Assembly (NCBI RefSeq): GCF_036271055.1
Contig: NZ_DATBBJ010000099.1
Location: forward strand, 62,001-126,000
Direction of reading: 5' to 3'
DNA from: Scandinavium sp036271055
GTDB lineage: Bacteria; Pseudomonadota; Gammaproteobacteria; Enterobacterales; Enterobacteriaceae
Length of the DNA: 64,000 nucleotides
This document shows positions 7,801 through 14,088 of this stretch, in pieces. The notes under the pieces were generated by a model. It did no database searches. It saw only the letters and a program-made list of their open reading frames with translations, and was not told the DNA's origin. The number at the start of each line of letters is the position of its first letter. Position 1 is the stretch's first letter. The translations under genes were made by a program, and so were the position numbers.

Positions 7801-8836
7801 GCGCATGTACCCACTTAATAACTGGAGTCTGTTGTTGGCCGTTAATGATATCGGACAACGTATCCTGTGCTGATTCAATTAGCGGCATGCGCTTATCACT
7901 ATCACTGAGCAGGTGACTTTCTATCACCTCATGGGCCTTTTGCAGAGTTTTATTGTAGATTTGTGTGAAGGTAGTTTTCATGACTGTGGTACCGAGTCCC
8001 AGACCGTTCATGCCACTCTGACATAAATCCTTCCACAATAATTCATGAATGAACGAAAAGAAGCCCATGTCATACGGTAAGCCTGTAATAACATCAGTAC
8101 TTCGGGATGTTGTTTCGCAGTACAGGGCATTATTCTTTATGTAAAATTGAATGCCGACGGTGCAGGGAAAATCTTTGGTGTCTGACTTGTGGTAATTCTG
8201 ATTAATGTTAATAATAGCTCTGCGAGAATCCCGGTTAGCCATCAGAACATGCTTTGCCCAGTTATACTGGTTGCCGTATCCTTCTACAGGTTCATAAAAG
8301 ACATAATACCCATAGTTTGAATTAACGTTACCGTCATCATCGGTCAGGCTCATCCAGAATTTTGAGGCTTTCGCCAGCCCGTCTTCAGCCTTCAGGCTTC
8401 CCTTAAAGTAGGCAACAAACTCTCTGGCAAGATACCGAATAGCTCCTTGTCTGGTGGTATGCAATCTGTTCAGAGGGTGCCTTAATAAATAGTTTACACC
8501 ATAGGCCTGCTGCGCATCACCTGCGCGAGATGAGATGGATTCCCCTTCTGCAAGAATATGGTAAACCCCATTTCTGACGAGTTCATCGACTGAATCCGCT
8601 GCAATCGTTTTGTAGTTATTACATGAAGTGATAATGCCGTTATCCATGACGCATCCTTTGCTGAGTAATAAACATATATCACAATCCATATTAAGAATAT
8701 CGACGAGGAATTTATTGTCTATGTTTTTTTGGCTTTTATAAGCTAGGTGCATTCCAGTTATGCAATTATAAAGAGAAGGGGGTTTAGCACCGCTAAAGGA
8801 TGTGTCAGTGAATTGAATGGTCTGATATTTCATCAT
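7790..8836 (-). CDS. Thymidylate-synthase-fold nucleotide hydroxymethylase/methylase (predicted cytosine-nucleotide specific)
   Basis: 348 residues; the C-terminal 230 or so show the thymidylate synthase fold. DSRR (203-206) matches the TS phosphate-binding Arg pair, FPC at 223-225 supplies the catalytic Cys225, and RSTD (245-248) matches the RSxD motif. GLPYD ends in Asp256 where uracil-specific TS has Asn (PFN). Asp here is the hallmark of dCMP and CMP hydroxymethylases such as T4 gp42 and MilA. The HIYxNH motif that contacts the deoxyribose is altered to QIYNKT. About 100 N-terminal residues have no recognised domain. It is the first gene of the operon; a GGCCTTGCCAGGCC hairpin lies just upstream (8848-8861). 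An AT-rich gene and probably the committed step. Confidence 0.8.
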   Translation of the reverse strand: MMKYQTIQFTDTSFSGAKPPSLYNCITGMHLAYKSQKNIDNKFLVDILNMDCDICLLLSKGCVMDNGIITSCNNYKTIAADSVDELVRNGVYHILAEGESISSRAGDAQQAYGVNYLLRHPLNRLHTTRQGAIRYLAREFVAYFKGSLKAEDGLAKASKFWMSLTDDDGNVNSNYGYYVFYEPVEGYGNQYNWAKHVLMANRDSRRAIININQNYHKSDTKDFPCTVGIQFYIKNNALYCETTSRSTDVITGLPYDMGFFSFIHELLWKDLCQSGMNGLGLGTTVMKTTFTQIYNKTLQKAHEVIESHLLSDSDKRMPLIESAQDTLSDIINGQQQTPVIKWVHAHAE

Positions 8837-9438
8837 GATACTATTGAGGCCTTGCCAGGCCGGTGTTTCTTTTGTTATTTTCTGAGTGAATATATTAAGT
8901 GTCTGTGAATTTTCGCGGTTTAATCTATGTCTTTTAATTAATTAGACCTGTGTCACGTTTTTGATATTATTACAGACGACGGCGTTTTAAAATTAAACGA
9001 GGGGGCTTCATGACCGGATTCGTCATCCAATACGACGCTATCTCCTTACAATAAAAAGCCCATACAGAGGTAGGAAGCGACCTGCGCCAGTCACTGTCCT
9101 GATGCTTAGCCTAGCCCACAAACTCCAGCATGTCCCCTGCCAGCAGCCTGAATGTATGCATACTGTCCGTGGTAGCGGTGATCGCAGTCTCTCCTGCATC
9201 GGTGGCCAGAGAGTTGCCCTTTAGTTCCCCTAGCACAACAGCCAGTGACCCTCTATCGGTTTGCATGGACCTAATGCTGTCGAGTATGCACTCAGCGGTG
9301 CAGATATGTAACATTCGGTAGGCTAGCAATCAGGTGCACACGATTGCATCTTCCTGTCTTAGCATCAGAATTGCGACTCAGGGTGGAAGATAGGTCTGAC
9401 AATCCCTTGTTTGTCTTACTGGTAAGCACTGAATGCAA
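8837..9438. other. Right part of the mobile element without a convincing gene
   Basis: About 600 bases, very AT-rich near the operon start and mixed further right. The operon promoter must lie here, but no clear -35/-10 pair stands out. A minus-strand reading frame of 72 codons (9111-9329) has no recognisable domain and no good ribosome binding site, so it is not called. No piece resembling tnsA was found, although in Tn7 the transposase genes lie at this end. Confidence 0.5.
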
Positions 9439-9486
9439 CTACAAACTTTTTTACTGAAAAAATCCCTCAAAGCTACAAACTTTATT
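9439..9486 (-). repeat. Right-end TnsB-type repeats
   Basis: Read inward on the minus strand: AATAAAGTTTGTAG (9473-9486) and AAAAAAGTTTGTAG (9439-9452), 34 bases apart. They match the left-end sites in inverted orientation. Confidence 0.7.
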
Positions 9487-9497
9487 GTCGATCCATA

Positions 9498-9502
9498 AGA
9501 GG
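9498..9502. repeat. Right copy of 5-bp target-site duplication AGAGG
   Basis: Matches 3832-3836. Directly after it comes TGTAAG, which completes the ancestral final codon and stop (GTG TAA) of yhiN. Confidence 0.85.
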
Positions 9503-9517
9503 TGTAAGAGCAGAACA

Positions 9518-9558
9518 ACAGGGAAGGCATCAATAGCACAAAATAATTCCCTGTTTTT
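9518..9558 (+). terminator. Displaced yhiN terminator
   Basis: Stem ACAGGGAA (9518-9525) / TTCCCTGT (9547-9554) followed by TTTT. It would sit about 10 bases after the ancestral yhiN stop codon at 9505-9507, so it was probably the yhiN terminator before the element separated them. Confidence 0.6.
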
Positions 9559-9618
9559 ATCGTGGGAATGTATGATGCTTCACCCTTTTGCCCGAGCCAG
9601 GATTAAGACAAAGAACGC

Positions 9619-9798
9619 ATGAACATTTACGTGATTATGTCCGTGACCCTATCATTAAAGCTGCTGTTTACGTTTTTCGTCTATAAGAAAAACAAACAGA
9701 GCTTCAAAAGATTGAGCCTGCCCGCAAAAGGGGCCGTGATTGGCGGAGGCTGGCTTGCCAGCTATGGCCTTCTACAGATTGTCGAAGGTTTCATCTAA
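9619..9798 (+). CDS. Small putative membrane protein (59 aa)
   Basis: ATG at 9619, stop TAA at 9796-9798. It begins MNIYVIMSVTLSLKLLFTFF, a hydrophobic segment, followed by a basic stretch (YKKNKQSFKR) and a second glycine-rich hydrophobic stretch (GAVIGGGWLASYGLL). The hydrophobic-basic-hydrophobic layout and clean codons suggest a real small inner-membrane protein. The ribosome binding site is weak and I do not recognise a family. The 3' end overlaps the convergent NlpC/P60 gene by 8 bases. Confidence 0.45.
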   Translation: MNIYVIMSVTLSLKLLFTFFVYKKNKQSFKRLSLPAKGAVIGGGWLASYGLLQIVEGFI

Positions 9799-10381
9799 CG
9801 ACGGTCTCTGGCAACACTCTACGCACTGCCAGCAGGCGACGGTTCCAGTAAGGGTCATTCAGCTGTGAAATGGTGACCCCTTTCCGGCGGGATGCGTGAA
9901 TAAACCGATTTTCCCCGATATAAATCCCCACATGTTTTTGCGCTCGCCCGGTTTTAAAGAACACCAGATCGCCAATCCGCCTCGTACCCTGCTTCGCTCT
10001 TTTACCTCTTGTTAATTGCCCGGTCGTTGTTCGCGGCAAGTTCACGTCAAACGCATCCTGATACAAGCGGCGGGTCAGTGCAGAGCAATCAATCGCTTTG
10101 TGCGAGTTTGCTCCCAGTCGATAGCGGGTGCCTTTCCATTGTTTGTACTGGTTCATCAGGCGGGTACGGCGTTTGAGATTTGCCGCAGTTTTAATGGGCT
10201 TTGAGGCTGTCTGAATTTTAATCGGTTTTGCGGTTGTTTTTTTATGCTTGTGTTTATGCTTCGTGCTTGTTTTGGTGTGTGTTTTTTTGTGATGAGGGGC
10301 GGCGTGATGATCACGAGCAGCCTGCGCGCTACAGTGGAAGGAAAACAATAAACAGAACAATAAGACAAGGCGCAGAGACAT
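9791..10381 (-). CDS. NlpC/P60 family cell-wall hydrolase with Lys/His-rich linker
   Basis: About 196 residues from ATG 10379-10381 (a GTG two codons upstream is the alternative). An N-terminal signal sequence ends near the AQA. It is followed by a linker of about 45 residues made mostly of His, Lys and Thr, then an NlpC/P60 domain. Catalytic residues are visible: Cys in IDCSALTRR, His in QKHVGIYIG and the third polar residue His in FIHASRRKG. Such enzymes cut D-Glu-mDAP type bonds in peptidoglycan. The cationic linker could bind the anionic wall; that is inference. No operon partner is evident. Confidence 0.85.
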   Translation of the reverse strand: MSLRLVLLFCLLFSFHCSAQAARDHHAAPHHKKTHTKTSTKHKHKHKKTTAKPIKIQTASKPIKTAANLKRRTRLMNQYKQWKGTRYRLGANSHKAIDCSALTRRLYQDAFDVNLPRTTTGQLTRGKRAKQGTRRIGDLVFFKTGRAQKHVGIYIGENRFIHASRRKGVTISQLNDPYWNRRLLAVRRVLPETVVR

Positions 10382-10610
10382 AATCACTATCGAGTTATTA
10401 ATCGTAAATGAACAAAAATTTCTATGGCTGAATGCTACGTTTTTTAGGTGTGATGAGCAACGCTGAAAAAGTAAATTGCAAATTTAAATGAAGAATTGAT
10501 CACCATCACTTTTGATAGTGCGACACGTTTTGATAGAAACTTAAACAGAATAGAGAAAGAAAATAGCCAGGGAGAGTGGCTCTCCCTGCTGGCCTGAGCA
10601 AATGAAATTT

Positions 10611-11174
10611 TTAGGCTTGTTGCGAAAGCAGTCCGTGCAATTTTGACCCATTACTGCGTGAAATTGCCGTTTTGATACGCAGCATCGCCAGCGTATTTTT
10701 TGATTTCATGCGCAGTTTATGTTGAATATTCACGCGATGACCGCTGGCCGTTTTCTGCGAGATATCCAGTTCACGGGCAATTTTTACATTTTGCAGGTGG
10801 AATACTTCAAGGATATCCAGTTCACGTTGAGTGAGGACATTCTGACGCGGCTTTGGAAAATAACGAACAATTTTCTGGATATAATGCGGAGTGCATTCCA
10901 TGGAAGAGAACACCACGTCACCAATCTTAAAGCAATGATCTTTAATGATATCCTGCATCAGAATCATGTACTTGAGATGCAACTGATTCACTTTCTTAAT
11001 GAAGTAATCGCGCAGGAAAAGATTTTCAATACCAACAACTAAATAGTTGTCCTGATTATAGGATTCAAGGTACGCGTCAATATCACGCTTGTCTGAAATC
11101 TGATGAGAGTCGAAAACTTGCGATTCGATACCTGTGCACAGATAGAAATTATCGCTAACAAAGCTAATGTTCAT
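10611..11174 (-). CDS. LuxR-type DNA-binding transcriptional regulator
   Basis: About 187 residues from ATG 11172-11174; a GTG at 11249 in the same frame would add 25 residues. The C-terminal LuxR HTH is clear: LTQRELDILEVFHLQNVKIARELDISQKTASGHRVNIQHKLRM-like pattern with the ELDI, TASGHR and HKL positions conserved. The N-terminal part is receiver-like without an evident phospho-acceptor pattern. Enterobacteria have several such orphan regulators with unknown targets. It is AT-richer than most of the window. Neighbouring targets could be the NlpC/P60 gene or arn, but nothing in the sequence proves it. Confidence 0.8.
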   Translation of the reverse strand: MNISFVSDNFYLCTGIESQVFDSHQISDKRDIDAYLESYNQDNYLVVGIENLFLRDYFIKKVNQLHLKYMILMQDIIKDHCFKIGDVVFSSMECTPHYIQKIVRYFPKPRQNVLTQRELDILEVFHLQNVKIARELDISQKTASGHRVNIQHKLRMKSKNTLAMLRIKTAISRSNGSKLHGLLSQQA

Positions 11175-11249
11175 AATAGAGGGATATCCCTGTTCGGTAT
11201 TTAAAAGGAAAACAAGGCCGTTTATATTTAATTTTAAATTATCGGCCAC

Positions 11250-11963
11250 CTACTTATCGGCCCAAACAGTACGGTTATTACCCAGGTGATGTAAACCGCA
11301 AAAATGTTAAATGTCTTTTTTTGAATATTTAAAACAATATATAACCATTTGTTTTGTAATGTTTTATTGAGGTGGGGTTTGCGGTGAAAATAATATGAAG
11401 TTACATATCGTATGATTTTACTGCTGTAAACAACGCTGAAATGGATTATCAGGGAGAGAATTTTCTCATTCGCCACTTCGGTAAAGCATGTTCTGACATT
11501 TTGCTGTTTCGTTTCAGACTTGCCCTGCTGACGGGAAGCATTCTTTCCTTCTTCGCGTTTTATACTCTGCTCCTTTTCCGTTCCTCGTAACAGTGCTAAC
11601 ACTCCTAAAATGAATAATAAAATGTGGCCGCGATCATTAAATCAAAGTCATACCCTCCGCTTTGTTGAGCTTAGGTTGAAGTTATGTGCGTACGGCTTGA
11701 TATCAGCGTTATTACAATGAGATGAAAATTTAATGTTGGCGAAAGTGGGTTTCATTAAAACCCTTTTACAACAATGAGTTGGCCTGTATTTTTAAATGCT
11801 TTGAATTCTTAATATTATCCTAATGTATATCCGCTAATTTAAATCATGTTGAGCTGGTGTTTATCAACTCGCAGTTTTCGACCCTATTTATTATTACTTC
11901 GTTTAACTCTGCGAGCGCAGGATGGTTTCGGTCTAACCTCAACGTTCAGGGTAAGGATAATCA
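11250..11963. other. Long AT-rich intergenic region upstream of arnB
   Basis: About 700 bases. A minus-strand reading frame (11234-11602) has unusual composition, overlaps the upstream part of the regulator frame and has no recognisable domain, so it is not called. The only site I can support is the PmrA box. The rest may hold transferred or remnant sequence; I see no inverted repeats of transposon type. Confidence 0.45.
11808..11824 (+). promoter_or_regulatory. PmrA (BasR) box of the arn operon
   Basis: CTTAAT-N5-CCTAAT: the first half-site is exact and the second has one mismatch to the CTTAAT-N5-CTTAAT consensus. It lies about 140 bases upstream of the arnB start, the position expected for PmrA-dependent activation of arn. 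Confidence 0.75.
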
Positions 11964-13103
11964 ATGAGTGAATTTTTACCTTTCTCACGCCCGTCTATGG
12001 GAGATGAGGAGTTTGCCGCGCTGAAAGGCGTGTTGCAGTCGGGCTGGATCACAACAGGCCCGAAGAATGCTCAGCTCGAAGAGGCGTTTTGCGCCTTAAC
12101 TGGCAACCGCAACGCGATTGCCGTGAGCTCTGCGACCGGCGGGATGCACGTGACTCTGATGGCGCTCGACATCGGGCCGGGCGACGAAGTGATTACTCCC
12201 TCGCAGACCTGGGTTTCCACGCTCAATATGATTGAACTGCTGGGTGCGACCCCAGTAATGATTGACGTTAACCACGACACGTTGATGGTCACCCCGGAGG
12301 CCGTCGCGGCGGCTATCACGGCACGTACTAAAGCCATTATTCCCGTTCACTATGCCGGTGCGCCGTGCGATATCGACGCCATCCGCGCCATTGCCGCACA
12401 GCACGGTATTCCGGTCATTGAAGATGCCGCCCACGCTGCGGGCACTTATTACAAAGGCCGCCACGTTGGTGACAAAGGCACAGCGATTTTCTCCTTCCAC
12501 GCGATCAAAAACATGACCTGCGCCGAAGGTGGCCTGATTGTCACTGATGATGACCAGCTTGCGTTACGCATTCGCAGCCTGAAATTTCACGGTCTGGGCG
12601 TGGATGCTTATGACCGCCAGACTCACGGTCGTGCACCGCAGGCTGAAGTGATTTCTCCAGGCTTTAAATACAACCTCGCGGACATCAACGCCGCACTGGC
12701 GCTGGTTCAGCTCGGTAAACTGCGTCAGGCGAATATTCGCCGAAGCGAGATTGCGCAGCGCTATCTCACTGAACTGGCTGATACGCCTTTCCAGCCGCTG
12801 GCAATACCGGCTTGGTCGCACCAGCACGCCTGGCACCTGTTTATCATTCGCGTAGATGAAACCCGCTGCGGCATCAGCCGTGACTGTCTGATGGAACAAC
12901 TGAAAGCGCAGGGTATCGGCACCGGGCTGCATTTCCGCGCCGCGCACACGCAAAAATACTACCGCGAACGCTATCCACACCTCTCCTTGCCGAACACGGA
13001 GTGGAACAGCGCCCGCATCTGTTCTCTGCCTCTTTTCCCGGATATGACTCATGACGACACAACCCGCGTCATTTCTGCGCTCCGTCAGCTCGCAGGACAT
13101 TGA
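11964..13103 (+). CDS. arnB: UDP-4-amino-4-deoxy-L-arabinose:oxoglutarate aminotransferase
   Basis: 379 residues, as in E. coli. This PLP enzyme of the DegT/DnrJ/EryC1 family aminates the UDP-4-keto-pentose made by ArnA. The PLP lysine is Lys182 in SFHAIKNMTCAEGG, and VIEDAAHAAG supplies the cofactor-binding Asp. First gene of arnBCADTEF, a seven-gene operon that adds L-Ara4N to lipid A and gives resistance to polymyxin and cationic peptides. A PmrA box lies upstream. The stop (TGA 13101-13103) is immediately followed by arnC. Confidence 0.97.
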   Translation: MSEFLPFSRPSMGDEEFAALKGVLQSGWITTGPKNAQLEEAFCALTGNRNAIAVSSATGGMHVTLMALDIGPGDEVITPSQTWVSTLNMIELLGATPVMIDVNHDTLMVTPEAVAAAITARTKAIIPVHYAGAPCDIDAIRAIAAQHGIPVIEDAAHAAGTYYKGRHVGDKGTAIFSFHAIKNMTCAEGGLIVTDDDQLALRIRSLKFHGLGVDAYDRQTHGRAPQAEVISPGFKYNLADINAALALVQLGKLRQANIRRSEIAQRYLTELADTPFQPLAIPAWSHQHAWHLFIIRVDETRCGISRDCLMEQLKAQGIGTGLHFRAAHTQKYYRERYPHLSLPNTEWNSARICSLPLFPDMTHDDTTRVISALRQLAGH

Positions 13104-13104
13104 T

Positions 13105-14088
13105 ATGTTTGAAGCGCCGAAAGTTAAAAAAGTCTCGGTGGTGATCCCTGTTTATAACGAACAGGAAAGCCTGCCAGAGCTGATTCGCCGTACCGACGCC
13201 GCGTGCGCCACGTTGAACCGCGATTACGAAATTCTGCTCGTCGATGACGGCAGCAGTGACGACTCGGCTCGCATGCTGTGTCTGGCTGCTGAAGCGCCGG
13301 GCAGCCACATTGTGGCCGTGCTATTGAACCGTAATTACGGTCAGCATTCGGCGATCATGGCTGGTTTCAGCCACGTGACGGGCGATTTGATTATTACCCT
13401 CGATGCTGACCTGCAAAACCCGCCGGAAGAGATCCCGCGTCTGGTTGAGAAAGCCGATGAAGGCTACGACGTAGTCGGCACGGTTCGCCAGAACCGTCAG
13501 GACAGTATCTTCCGCAAATCCGCGTCGAAGATGATTAACCGCCTGATCCAGCGCACCACCGGTAAAGCGATGGGCGACTACGGCTGCATGCTGCGCGCGT
13601 ACCGCCGCCACATCATTGACGCGATGCTGAACTGCCACGAGCGCAGCACCTTTATCCCGATCCTCGCTAACACCTTTGCGCGTCGCGCGGTGGAGATCCC
13701 GGTGCTGCACGCCGAGCGTGAATTCGGCGATTCCAAATACAGCTTCATGCGCCTGATTAACCTGATGTACGACCTGGTGACCTGTCTCACCACCACGCCA
13801 CTGCGCCTGTTGAGCGTGGTCGGCAGCGTGATTGCGGTGGCCGGTTTTGCCTTCGCCATTCTGCTGGTGGTGTTACGTCTGGCCTTCGGTCCGGCATGGG
13901 CGGGCGATGGCCTGTTCCTGCTGTTTGCGGTGCTGTTTATGTTTATCGGCGCACAGTTCGTCGGTATGGGACTTCTTGGGGAGTATATCGGGCGCATCTA
14001 TAACGATGTTCGCGCGCGTCCCCGCTACTTTATTCAACGTGTTGTCCGTCAGGAAAACCTGACGACTGAAGAGGAAAATCGTTCATGA
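13105..14088 (+). CDS. arnC: Undecaprenyl-phosphate 4-deoxy-4-formamido-L-arabinose transferase
   Basis: 327 residues from ATG 13105 (MFEAPKVKKVSVVIPVYNEQ). It is a family 2 glycosyltransferase with LDADLQNPPEEIPRL carrying the DxD-type metal-binding site and two C-terminal membrane helices (about residues 235-260 and 270-295). It moves L-Ara4FN from UDP to undecaprenyl phosphate at the inner membrane. A longer frame beginning at 13051 lies inside arnB and is not used. The end overlaps arnA by four bases (ATGA). Confidence 0.97.
   Translation: MFEAPKVKKVSVVIPVYNEQESLPELIRRTDAACATLNRDYEILLVDDGSSDDSARMLCLAAEAPGSHIVAVLLNRNYGQHSAIMAGFSHVTGDLIITLDADLQNPPEEIPRLVEKADEGYDVVGTVRQNRQDSIFRKSASKMINRLIQRTTGKAMGDYGCMLRAYRRHIIDAMLNCHERSTFIPILANTFARRAVEIPVLHAEREFGDSKYSFMRLINLMYDLVTCLTTTPLRLLSVVGSVIAVAGFAFAILLVVLRLAFGPAWAGDGLFLLFAVLFMFIGAQFVGMGLLGEYIGRIYNDVRARPRYFIQRVVRQENLTTEEENRS

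Larger units (their letters stand above)
3837..9497. mobile_element. Tn7-like element lacking transposase genes, inserted at the yhiN 3' end
   Basis: The ends at 3837-3864 and 9470-9497 are inverted repeats, matching at about 23 of 28 positions. Both contain GATCGA, AATAA and GTTTGTAGCTT in the same spacing. The right end reads GACAATAAAGT 8 bases in from its tip, the same string and offset as in the ends of Tn7. Each end holds further inward copies of GTTTGTAG-type sites, as TnsB-binding arrays do. The direct 5-bp repeat AGAGG flanks the element exactly. The content is AT-richer than the flanks and consists of one five-gene operon; no tnsABCD/tniQ homologue is present, so it is non-autonomous or a deletion remnant. 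Tn7-like elements using yhiN as attachment site have been described (from memory, Tn6230-type). Confidence 0.85.

Noticed and set aside
9111..9329. 72-codon minus-strand reading frame in the right part of the mobile element
   Set aside because: No recognisable domain or ribosome binding site, with an equally long frame on the other strand. It could be a remnant but cannot be supported.
3854..9480. CTACAAAC repeats read as attL/attR of an integrase-type island
   Set aside because: The copies are inverted, not direct, no integrase or tRNA is present, and the 5-bp duplication fits a Tn7-like transposition better.
11234..11602. 122-codon minus-strand reading frame upstream of the LuxR-type gene
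   Set aside because: AT-rich composition, no recognised domain, no clear ribosome binding site, and it overlaps the possible GTG start of the regulator.
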